DNA from: Janthinobacterium sp. ROICE36
GTDB lineage: Bacteria > Pseudomonadota > Gammaproteobacteria > Burkholderiales > Burkholderiaceae_D
NCBI RefSeq assembly: GCF_002869965.1
Contig: NZ_PEBS01000013.1
Span: forward strand, 36,249 to 100,248
DNA: 64,000 nt
Direction: 5' to 3'
Shown: positions 50,501 to 58,617 of the stretch, one piece after another
Position numbering within the stretch: position 1 is the stretch's first letter
How the letters are laid out: every line of letters begins with the position of its first letter
Made by a program: the position numbers and the translations under genes
Notes under the pieces: model-generated
Seen by the model: the letters and a program-made list of their open reading frames with translations, nothing else
What the model was told of the DNA's origin: nothing
The model's database searches: none

Positions 50501-50649
50501 TCCGGTTCGGCAATGCTCAGCACAGCCTTCGGATGGGCTGCAGCCTCCACCCGCTGCAGCCAGGTGGCGACGGCATACGGCAAAGGCGCTCCCGGCGCGC
50601 TGGCCGGGGCAGCTGGGGTTTCACTGGTTTCGTCGCGGGTAAAATCCAT
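47545..50649 (-). CDS. SNF2-family DNA-dependent ATPase
   Basis: A 1034-residue protein with a C-terminal Swi2/Snf2 motor. Motifs are DDMGLGKTVQTLAHI (I), VIAPTSLMGNW (Ia), ILDESHYIKN (II), SGTPLENHLGELW (III), FSQFTSMLEL (IV), SLKAGGVGLNLTAADTVIH (V) and NQATDRAWRIGQ (VI). The N-terminal half has no recognised domain except a region ending in the usual ATPase-proximal ELARGLELRW stretch. The ATG at 50649 (MDFTRDETSE) is chosen among several in-frame methionines; none has a strong ribosome site. It is a paralogue in architecture of the 1397-residue protein at 12470. Confidence 0.92.
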   Translation of the reverse strand: MDFTRDETSETPAAPASAPGAPLPYAVATWLQRVEAAAHPKAVLSIAEPDPKLNQHRLIYVLAPTSGGRHVALCLYKARLRPNGDVAAASPISEIFSLLSAPPTFLTPADEDLVRFFVAMRSGQNSQTGSATEPKGKVGAALLKMLAEQDKLLWANSWADVGNGLVYPLKEGPVRPARLFWRDEGKTMRLGWQVDPPEGVKHHGADQIDYMLPTDPPWYIDNLSCGVLELNQGGSDISLADLQALVAQAPPLNANDKVRVSQLLLAQGLQHLMPLPQPLPQRLRKDVPAQAVLLMDSAMLADGSAQRWSDFAVLSYDYDGERVAFDPSQRVVRQVGEVTEIIQRNTLDEARALATLAELQFKKPGSAPLSGLKGALQLSSQADWLRFAESGIEALLEQGWIVEKTAKYRYDVSEVGDWYAEIDDQDPDSGNAWFELELGIVVNQERVPLLPVLVQLIRSAPNDFNPKVIEAHADDDQMLATLPDGTRVALPWGRVRPILNTLGELYFSDKIKHAVRMSTLDAARLEELARGLELRWTGGEQLRAMGRKLSQFGSVQKVAAPAGLQATLRDYQADGLAWMQFLRDHDLAGILADDMGLGKTVQTLAHILVEKEAGRLTHPALVIAPTSLMGNWQDEAAKFAPSLKVLLLQGKDRAQQFDQIDQCDLVLTTYALLPRDEETLREHDFHLVILDESHYIKNTRSKAAQSAGLLRARHRLCLSGTPLENHLGELWSQFHFLLPGLLGDEKTFNTQFRHPIERQDDPLRRMLLNRRIKPFLLRRTKDNVAKELPPKTEMVRKVELTGPQRDLYETVRLAMDQKVREEIDKKGVARSQIVILEALLKLRQVCCDPRLVKSLPAKKQSAGSAKLLDLMQMVEDLLDEGRKILVFSQFTSMLELIEEELESRDIPYALLTGETKDRGAQVAAFQQGAVPIFLISLKAGGVGLNLTAADTVIHYDPWWNPAAENQATDRAWRIGQDKPVFVYKLIAKGTLEEKIQLLQQKKSELAQSILAEGEAQKMALTQEDLQQIFAPLED

Positions 50650-50808
50650 GGGGCGCATTTTTGTGTAAAGGTCGTATCCAAATCGGCAACAGGCAATATT
50701 ATCCGCCATACAGGCGTTGCTGGCTTGATTCACACACGCTCTTTGAACAGTTTTAATGCGCGATGCCTAAAAAATAAGTATTTAATACGACACTTGGGAC
50801 CCGCAGAC

Positions 50809-50840
50809 GGCAAAAAGGGCCTTCACCGGCCCTTTTTGCC
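50809..50840. terminator. Strong bidirectional terminator
   Basis: A perfect 13-bp stem (GGCAAAAAGGGCC, six-base loop TTCACC, and the complement) carries an A/T tract inside the stem, so it can terminate transcripts in either direction. It lies just downstream of the YbjN-like gene and ends the secretion-cluster transcript. Confidence 0.85.
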
Positions 50841-50856
50841 GCCCGTGGACGCCTTA

Positions 50857-51354
50857 TCAGGCCGGCACAGTTTCTTCTTCTGCCACGCTGACGGCCTCCA
50901 CTACCGCTGCAGTGCTCGTATCGGCCGGCGTAAAGTTGCGCAAAAACAAGAAGAACTGGCCCATCATCTGCGTCCACAGTTGCAGATTGATATACAGGTA
51001 CTCCTCGCTGACGCCACCGGCGACCAGTACATCCATTTCCAGCACGACAAAATCGCCATGCTGGGCCACGCGGGCAAAACGCTTGCTGCGGTGCCATTCG
51101 GTCAGCAAGCCGGCCGGCAAGTCGCCGCCCTGCACGCGCAGCGGGCAGCTCAGGGTCAGGTCCGCGTACTGGCCAGGCGCCGCTTCATTGCCCCACAGCA
51201 CTTGAAAGCCGATGCCATGGCTGGCACTGTGCAGGCGCACGACGCCGTCGTGTTCGATGCTCGTCACGGCGCAGCCGGCCGCCTTGATGGCGTCGGCCGT
51301 TTGTTCCGCATTCAGTGTGGTCAGCAAGTTGGTGTTGGTGTGTTCCATCGTCAT
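50857..51354 (-). CDS. YbjN-domain protein
   Basis: A 165-residue cytoplasmic-type protein resembling the YbjN/type III chaperone-like family: LRNFTPADTSTAA tail, YLYINLQLWTQMMGQFFLFL, and a beta-rich centre. YbjN proteins are poorly understood sensory or chaperone-like factors. It lies last in the minus-strand run that starts with tpsA and is followed by a strong terminator. The family call rests on overall pattern. Confidence 0.65.
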   Translation of the reverse strand: MTMEHTNTNLLTTLNAEQTADAIKAAGCAVTSIEHDGVVRLHSASHGIGFQVLWGNEAAPGQYADLTLSCPLRVQGGDLPAGLLTEWHRSKRFARVAQHGDFVVLEMDVLVAGGVSEEYLYINLQLWTQMMGQFFLFLRNFTPADTSTAAVVEAVSVAEEETVPA

Positions 51355-51373
51355 TCCATTTCAGCAAATAAAA

Positions 51374-52052
51374 TTATTGGGGTGCCGGCGCGGGAGCGGC
51401 CGACGTGTCACTTGTTTGACGCGCATCAAAGCGGCCCTGGTACAACTGGTCGCCATACTGCTGGGCGATTTGCTCGAGCCTGACGCGGCTTTGCGCGGCG
51501 AACGGCTGGCGCGCTTGCATGACGTCCAGCACGCCGAGGCCTTCATACGCTTGCAAGATTTCCTGCCCGGCCGCATATAGCTGGGCATTCTTGCTTACAC
51601 AGCGTGCCAGGGCGCCGCGCTGCGACGCCACTTCGCCGTCGAGGTGCGCACGCTCCGCTTCGATCTGCTTGCCCGTGGCGGCCAACTGTTCGCTGGCCTG
51701 GCGCAATTGCGCCAGGTGGGCGGCCGATTCTTGCGCGACGGCGGCGCTGCGCTGTTGCTGCTCGCCCAGTTTTTCCCGTTGCGCGCTCCTGCGCCAGCTG
51801 CGACTGGCTGCGCGCCAGCTCCTTCTTCAAGCCATCGCGGGCAGGCGCAGCGGCAGCAGCGGGCGCGCCCTTGGCTTTCAGCACTTCCAGCTCGCCGCGC
51901 GTCTGCTGCAGCTGCGCCGTGACATTGCGCAACTCGGCCCGCAGGCGCTCTTCCATGCTTTGCCCCTTCTGTCCCTGCGCCTGGGCGGCGCCACCGGCCA
52001 GCAGCATCAGCAGTAAAACCGGCAAGCGCGTTTTGTTGAATATCAACATCAT
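51374..52052 (-). pseudogene. Secreted coiled-coil protein, broken by a frameshift
   Basis: The gene begins MMLIFNKTRLPVLLLMLLAG, a Sec signal peptide, then an Ala/Gln-rich coiled coil (MEERLRAELRNVTAQLQQTR). After ELARSQSQLAQER the reading frame shifts. The normal continuation (QREKLGEQQQRSAAVAQES, then LRQASEQLAATGKQIEAERA) resumes in the next frame and runs to the stop at 51374. One extra base, or two missing bases, in the GCGCGC tract at 51781-51786 explains it. It could be a genuine pseudogene or a sequencing error. An intact product would be ~225 residues, periplasmic, in the transcript between the porin and YbjN-like genes. Confidence 0.75.
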
Positions 52053-52058
52053 GGCTCC

Positions 52059-53798
52059 TTAAAAACGCGCGTTCAATTCGATTTGCAGGGTGTCGATCGA
52101 CAGCGCCGAACCGAACACTTCACGGCTCGACGTCCAGCGGCCGTTCAACCAGGTATTCTTGTCGAGCGCATACGCGCCGCCCAGGTAATAGCCGCGCGCA
52201 TTCGTGCCGCCCAGGTGGAAGGTGGAATCGTTGTAGGCGTCAGGCAAGGCATCCGGTTCGATGCGCTTGTAGCCGAGCAGCACGTTCCAGTCGCCACGCG
52301 CCGCCGGGCTGGCCCTGCCCAGGGTCGCCTGCAACATGTAGGCATTGCCGCCGCTCCTGAAATCGGCTTGCGAGACGCCGCCCGTGCCGCCGAAGTTGTT
52401 CATGATGCCGCCCTTGGCGCGCGTCCACATTTCACTCTTGTCGTAGGCCATGTTGCGCACATAATCGCCTTCGATGCGCAAGTCCGTGCCGCCGGCCACC
52501 TTGCTATCCCAGCGCGCATTCAGATTGGCCAAACGGAACTTCGACGCCAGGCCCACGAATTGCGGCTGCGGCGTATTCGCCGGGTCCAGCGGGTTCAGCG
52601 CAATATTGCGCAACAGCATCAAGCTATTGCCCTTTTGCATGCTCGATGGACGCGACCAGTCCGTGCTGCAGCCATCGGCGCCCGCGTACAGCGCGCACGG
52701 CTGCGAATACTTGCCGCTGATGTTGCGGAAGTTGTAGTAGGCCAAGGCAGCGCGCAATTGATGGTCGCTATTGATCTTCCACGACGCGCCCACCTGCGCG
52801 CCCAGCAGCCATTTGTTTTCGCTGGACATTTTTGCCTGGCTGCGGCCAGGCGCATTGTCGGATGAATACTCAAGCGGAATCAGGCCCAGCGTGCCGAACA
52901 CGGTGACGTTCTTGCTGTCGCCGACGGGCTGCTGCAGCTTGGCGGCGATGCCGTCGAAATTGAGTTCGCTGGAAAACAGTTCGTCGCCCGATACAAACGG
53001 GTTGTCGAAGCGGCCCGCCGTCAGTTTCAGCCACGAAGCGGGCTGGTAGGACAGCCAGGCCTGGTCCAGCCAGATGTTTTTCTTGCCCAGGCCACCGCCC
53101 AGGGTTTGCGTGGTGGACACCGGGCTGTCATCGTTGCCGCTGGCCAGGCGGATGCCCGCTTGCGTGCTGTCGGAAATATCGGCCAGGATGCCCAGGCGGG
53201 CGCGCGCGCGCAGCAAGTGCTTGCGGTCTTCGCGCGAGTTGAGCAGCGCCGGCAGGGCCAGGTTGGTGTTCGAATTGACGTCGTAGCCGCTGCCGCTGTT
53301 GAGGGCGCGCCAGTCGATCTCGATATTGCTGTTGGCCATGTCGTAATAGCGCGATTCATAACGCGCGCGCACATCGCCTTCGACGCGGATGCGCTTGGTC
53401 CAGGCCGGCGTTTCATTCGGCGCCGCCCAGCCGCCCGCCTTCGCGTCGGCCAGCACTTGTCCCTTGATCTCGTCGCGGATCTGCTCGCGCACGGTTTGTG
53501 AAATATACGGCACGCGCACGTCGCCAGGCTGCACCTGCGCCAGGGCCGCCGGCGCGGCGGCCGGACGGACTTGCGCTGCGGCTAGCGCTTCGTTCTGCGC
53601 CTGCGCCAGCAGCGCTACACCGGCATCCTTGTTCAGGGCGCCGCTCTGGATCAGGCCGCGGATCAGTTTGACCATGGTGCTGTCGGCCGGTGCTTGCGCC
53701 TGGGCTTGCACGGCGCCTGCCGCCATGCTCAGGGCCAAGGCGGCCAGCGCCAGCGGAAGGCGGCGCAGGCGCTGTGGAGAGGAAAATAAGGAATTCAT
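52059..53798 (-). CDS. Putative outer-membrane porin
   Basis: A 579-residue beta-barrel protein. A long signal peptide (cleavage near VQA-QAQ) is followed by a short helical N-terminal segment (STMVKLIRGLIQSGALNKDAG). The barrel then has alternating amphipathic strands (RIRVEGDVRARYESRYYD, AWLSYQPASWLKLTAGRFDN) and a C-terminal QIELNARF ending in Phe, the outer-membrane insertion signal. It matches the large uncharacterised putative porin family. It sits directly downstream of the TonB-like gene in the secretion cluster, so it may work with that energy module. Confidence 0.85.
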   Translation of the reverse strand: MNSLFSSPQRLRRLPLALAALALSMAAGAVQAQAQAPADSTMVKLIRGLIQSGALNKDAGVALLAQAQNEALAAAQVRPAAAPAALAQVQPGDVRVPYISQTVREQIRDEIKGQVLADAKAGGWAAPNETPAWTKRIRVEGDVRARYESRYYDMANSNIEIDWRALNSGSGYDVNSNTNLALPALLNSREDRKHLLRARARLGILADISDSTQAGIRLASGNDDSPVSTTQTLGGGLGKKNIWLDQAWLSYQPASWLKLTAGRFDNPFVSGDELFSSELNFDGIAAKLQQPVGDSKNVTVFGTLGLIPLEYSSDNAPGRSQAKMSSENKWLLGAQVGASWKINSDHQLRAALAYYNFRNISGKYSQPCALYAGADGCSTDWSRPSSMQKGNSLMLLRNIALNPLDPANTPQPQFVGLASKFRLANLNARWDSKVAGGTDLRIEGDYVRNMAYDKSEMWTRAKGGIMNNFGGTGGVSQADFRSGGNAYMLQATLGRASPAARGDWNVLLGYKRIEPDALPDAYNDSTFHLGGTNARGYYLGGAYALDKNTWLNGRWTSSREVFGSALSIDTLQIELNARF

Positions 53799-53834
53799 TG
53801 TTTCTTTCGAAAAAAATTAATATGCATTGGGGCG

Positions 53835-54551
53835 TTATGGCCGGCGGCCCTTGATGGATACGCGGGCCGGGAAACGCAGCGAAGCCGGCGGTCGCTCATC
53901 GGCGCGGAAGTCGCGCACCATGGCCAGCACCTGCTCATCCGTCTGCGCATTGCCCGTGCCTTGCACAAGGTGGACCTTCGACGTCCGGCCTTCCGCATCG
54001 AGCCACAGGTCGACGCGGATGTCGGCGAATGCCAGCTGGCGCGTGCGCGGGTCGCGGGCGAACGCCATCTGCAAGGCATTGGCCACATAGCGGCCATACG
54101 ATCCCGCGCCGAGGCCACCGCCACCGCCGCTGCCGCTCATGCCGCCGCCGCGCCCGGCCTGGATGCCGAAGGCGTCGCTGCCAGCCTGCGCTGCGCCGTC
54201 GATGGTGACGGGGTCGCCCTTGTCCGGCGACGGACTTTCCGGCGCGTCATCCATGGGCTTGTCGGCCGGCGTCGGTTCCGGCTCCGACACTTCCGGCACC
54301 AGCTTGTCGGGCGTCGGTTCCGGCAGTTTTTCCGGTTCCGGCGGCGGCGGTGGCGGCGGTGGCAGCATCAGCATCGGCGGCGCCGCCACTTCGCGCCTGG
54401 TGGCCGCCGTGTCCGACAGCAAATACCAGACCAGCGCGGCCAGCGCAGCGGCCAGCAGCGCGCCGCCGGCCACGCCGCCCCAGCGGCGCCACCACTGCGC
54501 CGCGCCCGACGGTGCCAAGGCGGCCGTCTTCATCATGTCGTCACGCTTCAC
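53835..54551 (-). CDS. TonB-like energy-transducing protein
   Basis: A 238-residue protein with an N-terminal cytoplasmic stub and one transmembrane helix (about 26-46). A Pro-rich periplasmic stretch (eight successive prolines, then PEPEKLPEPTPDKL) and a Gly-rich linker (GGGMSGSGGGGGLGAG) follow. The C-terminal TonB/TolA-like domain includes ADIRVDLWLDAEGRTSKVHL and STGNAQTDEQVLAMVRDF-like strands. It would transmit proton-motive energy from the ExbB/ExbD pair encoded just upstream to an outer-membrane partner, here likely TpsB or the porin. This is not the generic TonB of iron transport, judging by context. Confidence 0.82.
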   Translation of the reverse strand: MKRDDMMKTAALAPSGAAQWWRRWGGVAGGALLAAALAALVWYLLSDTAATRREVAAPPMLMLPPPPPPPPEPEKLPEPTPDKLVPEVSEPEPTPADKPMDDAPESPSPDKGDPVTIDGAAQAGSDAFGIQAGRGGGMSGSGGGGGLGAGSYGRYVANALQMAFARDPRTRQLAFADIRVDLWLDAEGRTSKVHLVQGTGNAQTDEQVLAMVRDFRADERPPASLRFPARVSIKGRRP

Positions 54552-54561
54552 CTTGCGCTCC

Positions 54562-54972
54562 TCATGCCGGCTTGCCGGTCACCAGACCCACCTGGTTCAG
54601 GTCTATGCGGCGCAGCAAGTCGAGCACTTCGACCACTTTCGCGTACTGCACGGCGGCATCGCCGCGCACGATCACGGGAAAGTCGGGCGTCAAGGCCTTT
54701 TCCGTGCGCAAGCGCTCTTCCAGCTCGGGCAGGGTGACGGGGTAGGCATCGAGGAAGACCTGGCCCGCGTTGTCGATGGTGATGGCCTTGGTCTTCGGTT
54801 TTTCCAGCGCCATGGCCGAACTGGCCTTGGGCAGGTCGACCTTGATGCCGGGAATGCTGGCGTTGCTGGTCAAAATGAAGATCACCAGCACCACCAGCAG
54901 CACGTCGACGAAGGGCGTGATGTTGATGCCGCCGCTACGCTTGCGGGGGGTAAACTTGGCGGAGGTGGCCAT
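54562..54972 (-). CDS. ExbD/TolR-family protein
   Basis: A 136-residue single-pass inner-membrane protein. MATSAKFTPRKRSGGINITP is followed by a transmembrane helix with the essential aspartate in TPFVDVLLVVLVIFILT. The periplasmic domain has the ExbD/TolR motif DLPKASSAMAL and a late VIVRGDAAVQYAKVVEVLD. It completes the proton channel with the ExbB-like gene upstream, overlapping its coding region end. The start at 54972 is set by the family N-terminus. Confidence 0.92.
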   Translation of the reverse strand: MATSAKFTPRKRSGGINITPFVDVLLVVLVIFILTSNASIPGIKVDLPKASSAMALEKPKTKAITIDNAGQVFLDAYPVTLPELEERLRTEKALTPDFPVIVRGDAAVQYAKVVEVLDLLRRIDLNQVGLVTGKPA

Positions 54973-54985
54973 GGTTATGCGTCCC

Positions 54986-56776
54986 TCACGCCTGTTGCAG
55001 CACGGGACGCATCTGGCGTCCATCGCCCTGCTCTTCAGCCAGGCGCGTGGCAAATTCATCGACGAAGACAGTCATATCGGCGACGATGGCATCCGAACGC
55101 GAGGACAGCCAGTTGTAGCCGAACAGCGCGGGAATCGCCACGCCCAGGCCCGCAGCCGTACACAGCAGTGCTGCCGCCATGCCCGGCGCCACCGAGTTGA
55201 TGTCCACGGCGCCCGCCATGGCGGCCACGACGAACACCAGCATGATGCCGATCACGGTGCCGAACAGGCCCACGTACGGCGCGCCTTCGATGGTGGTCGC
55301 GAGCCAGATCATGCGTTTCGACATGCGTTCGCTTTCGCGCACCATCACGCCATCCATGGCCGCGCGGATGGCGCCGATGGTCGCGTTCGAGACAGCGTTC
55401 AAGTCGTAGCCACGGTCATGCCGGCGGCGCATTTCGTCGATGGCCACGTCATACAGGCGCCACAGCGAGGAATCCGTCTGCACGGAAGCGCTCAGCTTGC
55501 CGTTGCGCGCCAGGTGATCGAGCGGCGCGCCGGCCGCTTCGTGGAAGGACTGCATGAATTGCGCATTCGCGCGCGCGATGGCGCCATAGCTGCGGCCCTT
55601 GCCGATCATGATGATCCACGACAAGACCATCATCAGGCCCAGCAAGCCCACGACGATCCAGGCGTCGAGCGGCATGGCGGCGATGATGAAGCCGAAATGG
55701 CTTTTACCGGCCTGCTGTTCATCTGGGCCAAACACGGCCAGGCGCGATTCGGCACCTTGCGAGACGGCATCGGCCAGCAGCAGCGCATCGGGACGGGCCG
55801 TGCGCGACAGGCGCAGCTCGTCGATAGCGCCCGTGAAGTTGTTCAGGGTGGCGGCGCCGGAGGCGGTCGGCGGCGCATCGGCGCCCACCGAGGCCGCCGT
55901 GGTAAAGGCCGGCAGCGCGGTGGCCAGCGACACGGCCGGACGGCCGCCCACATACAGGGCCACGTTGTTTTTATCGGCTTTCACGGCCAGATGCGACCAT
56001 TGCGCGGCCTGGATCGGTTGGCCGGGTTTGCTGCGCTGGCCATTCACTTGCACGAACGGCACGCCCTGGTCGATACCGATCAGCAATTCACTGCTGCCGT
56101 CGCGGCGTGCATACAGCACTTGTCGCGCGCCCAGGCTGTCCGGGCGTACCCAGGCCGAGAAGGTAAATGGCGCAGCGGCGGCCAGCGCCAGCGAAGGCGA
56201 GGCGGGCAGCATCAATGGCGTGGTGCCCAGGCGGGCGCCCGTGCCGATGACGGAACCGTCGAGCGCCGGCACGGCCGTCTGGGCATGGTTGCCGTAGGCG
56301 GTGCTGTCGCGCGAGGGCACGCCAGGCTCGGTGAAGTGGTACACCAGGCTGTAGTCGGGATCGAAGGTGCGCTGGCCATTGCCGGAAGCGGGCGCCTTCG
56401 GATTGCCGTAATACATCCACAATTTCTGCGGCGTTCCGGCGCTCAGGGCAGGCACATCGACCCAGATCAGGGCGATGCCCAGCAGCGGGTTGAATTGCTC
56501 GATCTGGTGGTTCAGCACCGTCTTGTCGTCGCCCGCCACGAAGCGCAGGTCGGCGCCGTTCTCGCTGACGCCTTCAAAGTTGAAATTACCCGAATGCAAG
56601 CGCAGCAGCACGGGAATGCGGCCGGGATCACCGCCGACGGCACCGGCCTTCGGGCCGGCATCGACGGTGACGGGTTTGCGGTAAGCCCAGTCGGGCTGCC
56701 ACCAGGCATGCGCCAGGCCGGGAACGAGCGTGCCCAGGATCGTGAGCAAGAATAAGAGACGTCGAAAACGTTGCAT
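54986..56776 (-). CDS. DUF2341-LamG-ExbB fusion proton-channel protein
   Basis: A 596-residue chimera. A Sec signal peptide (MQRFRRLLFLLTILGTLVPG) is followed by a DUF2341 domain (about 25-130, WWQPDWAYRKPVTVD, LNHQIEQFNP, KLWMYYGNPKA). A LamG/concanavalin-like lectin domain follows (about 140-310, FTFSAWVRPDSLGARQVLYA, AIDELRLSRTARPDAL), then a MotA/TolQ/ExbB channel. That channel has helices near 365-395 and the GLFGTVIGIMLVFVVA and GVAIPALFGYNWLSSR segments. So the periplasm carries a sugar- or ligand-binding head attached to an inner-membrane proton channel. It is followed by exbD and the TonB-like gene, and preceded by tpsB. The product of the head domain is not known. Confidence 0.9.
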   Translation of the reverse strand: MQRFRRLLFLLTILGTLVPGLAHAWWQPDWAYRKPVTVDAGPKAGAVGGDPGRIPVLLRLHSGNFNFEGVSENGADLRFVAGDDKTVLNHQIEQFNPLLGIALIWVDVPALSAGTPQKLWMYYGNPKAPASGNGQRTFDPDYSLVYHFTEPGVPSRDSTAYGNHAQTAVPALDGSVIGTGARLGTTPLMLPASPSLALAAAAPFTFSAWVRPDSLGARQVLYARRDGSSELLIGIDQGVPFVQVNGQRSKPGQPIQAAQWSHLAVKADKNNVALYVGGRPAVSLATALPAFTTAASVGADAPPTASGAATLNNFTGAIDELRLSRTARPDALLLADAVSQGAESRLAVFGPDEQQAGKSHFGFIIAAMPLDAWIVVGLLGLMMVLSWIIMIGKGRSYGAIARANAQFMQSFHEAAGAPLDHLARNGKLSASVQTDSSLWRLYDVAIDEMRRRHDRGYDLNAVSNATIGAIRAAMDGVMVRESERMSKRMIWLATTIEGAPYVGLFGTVIGIMLVFVVAAMAGAVDINSVAPGMAAALLCTAAGLGVAIPALFGYNWLSSRSDAIVADMTVFVDEFATRLAEEQGDGRQMRPVLQQA

Positions 56777-56832
56777 GACAGTGATTCTCCGAAGAAAAGT
56801 CTAAAAAAGTAGAGTGCGGGTGAGCTGGCCCG

Positions 56833-58464
56833 TCAGTAGCTGGCCGACAGGTTGAAATTGATGCGGCGCACGTGTTTGTGCGTGCGCGGGCCATCGCGCA
56901 GCGGGTAGGCAAAATCGATGCGGCCATTCAGGTAGCGCAGGAACTGGAAGCTGCTGCCCACGCCCACGGACGCCAGGCCGAACAGGTTTTTCTGTTCCGG
57001 CAGCGGGTCGCGCAAGCGCAGGCGCGCGCCATCGGCAAAGGCAAACAGACGCCAGTTTTCCAGGCGGCTGAAATACGTCAGCTGGGGCGTGCGCCATTCG
57101 ACGGTGCCCGAGACGCCGTAGTCGCCCGTCGCTTCGGCCGACAGATAGCCGCGCACGGAATTGGCGCCGCCGGCGGCCATCTGCTCGCCCGACACCAGCG
57201 CCGCATCGGCCAGCTGGCCCGCCAGCTTGCCGTACAGCTGCGCGCCGCTGCCCAGGGTGGTCGTGGCGTTGGCGTCGCCCTTGAGCACGAGGAAGCTGGG
57301 CGAGGCCTTGTAGCGCTTGTTGTCGTAGGCGGCGCTGTCGCTGCCATAACCGAACCCGGCGCGCGTGCCGGCCACCAGCGAAAGGCCCAGGCCGTAGGTG
57401 GCCGTCTCCGTCTGCGCAAAGCCGTTGTAGGCCACGCTGAGCGGTACATACTTCAAGGGAATGCTGGAACCGGCGCCATTCAGTTGCAGCGCTTCCTGGT
57501 TATCCTTGAAATCGATGCCGGCAGAAAAGCTGTGCCACCAGATGCCGCTGTTGGGCACCGTGTAGTTGAGCTTCATGCCCAACGCATGGCCCTTGCCCAG
57601 CACGCTGGTGCCGCCCGCGCTGGCCACGTTGCTGTTCGACTGGTAGCCCATCGCTTCCACGCTCCAGCCCTGCGTGCCGATGGGCGCCACGTACGAGGCG
57701 GACCACACGCGGGTCTGGTTCAGGTCGCCCGGCGTGCCGAAAAAGCTGATCGTGGCGCTATGCCCGAGCTGCCACAGGTTGTCGTGGCCGACCGACACGC
57801 TGCTGCGCAACTTTTTCGTGTCGGCGCTGTAATCGTTGTTCAAGCCCACGCTGGCGCGCCACGGGCTGCTGTCTTCCACTTTCAAGTCCACGTCCATGGT
57901 GCCGGGCAGGCTGCCCTGCTTGACCAACGGCATCACCTGGCGCTTGGGACCGCGGTTCAGGGCCGTCAGTTCCACTTGCGCCTGCGTAAAGTCGGGCACC
58001 TTGCCCTGTGTCAATGCCGGCACTTGCTGACGCACGTCGAGCGGCGAGTTGTATTGCGCACCGACCACGCGCAAGCGTCCCACCTTGGTTTCGCTCACCT
58101 GCAGCACCACCACGCCCTGCTCCACCTGCTGCTCCGGCAAGTCCACGTAGACGGACTGGTAGCCCCGCGCTTGATATGCCGCAACGAGGGCATCGCGCGC
58201 CCCTTCCACGTCCTTCAGGGTGCGGCCCGGCCCCAGGAAGGGCGTGACCGCCTCTTCGATGGCACGCGCATCGAGCACGGTATTGCCGCGTACCAGGTAT
58301 TCCTCTATCGTCACTTGCCGTTCCGGCAAGACCGGCGCGGCGACAACTGTTTCCTGAGCGCAGCTCATGCAGGGTAACGCCAGCATGGCCAGGCACAGCA
58401 TCGTCAAGGCGGTCGCGGGTGCCGCCGGTGCTGCGCCCTTGCCCTGTTTTTTCATCTCACGCAT
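56833..58464 (-). CDS. TpsB, two-partner secretion transporter (ShlB/FhaC/HecB family)
   Basis: A 543-residue outer-membrane barrel that exports its TpsA partner. A signal peptide (about 1-35) is followed by POTRA domains (about 45-195, EEYLVRGNTVLDARAIEEAV and LRVVGAQYNSPLDVRQQVPA). A long barrel with repeated strands (SVGLNNDYSADTKK, GHSATISFFGTP) and a conserved C-terminal GRIDFAYPLRDGP follow. The ending SASY does not close with Phe. The gene is 153 bp downstream of the tpsA stop and directly upstream of the ExbB fusion. The start MKKQGKG at 58455 is an alternative to 58464. Confidence 0.92.
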   Translation of the reverse strand: MREMKKQGKGAAPAAPATALTMLCLAMLALPCMSCAQETVVAAPVLPERQVTIEEYLVRGNTVLDARAIEEAVTPFLGPGRTLKDVEGARDALVAAYQARGYQSVYVDLPEQQVEQGVVVLQVSETKVGRLRVVGAQYNSPLDVRQQVPALTQGKVPDFTQAQVELTALNRGPKRQVMPLVKQGSLPGTMDVDLKVEDSSPWRASVGLNNDYSADTKKLRSSVSVGHDNLWQLGHSATISFFGTPGDLNQTRVWSASYVAPIGTQGWSVEAMGYQSNSNVASAGGTSVLGKGHALGMKLNYTVPNSGIWWHSFSAGIDFKDNQEALQLNGAGSSIPLKYVPLSVAYNGFAQTETATYGLGLSLVAGTRAGFGYGSDSAAYDNKRYKASPSFLVLKGDANATTTLGSGAQLYGKLAGQLADAALVSGEQMAAGGANSVRGYLSAEATGDYGVSGTVEWRTPQLTYFSRLENWRLFAFADGARLRLRDPLPEQKNLFGLASVGVGSSFQFLRYLNGRIDFAYPLRDGPRTHKHVRRINFNLSASY

Positions 58465-58617
58465 CTTCCATTCACCTTAAAATCAAACGGTTGCCCTGTG
58501 TTGCGGCGCTGGGCCGGCGTTTTTTACTGCGGATGTGGTCCACCGAAGCTTGTCTACTGATGCCTAGACAGCCGCCGCCCACGGCGACTGTCGAATGTCA
58601 TCAAATGTTCATAAAAC

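Noticed and set aside
49111..51483. 790-residue plus-strand reading frame across the SNF2 gene and beyond
   Set aside because: It runs over three unrelated minus-strand features and a terminator; composition is shadow-like.
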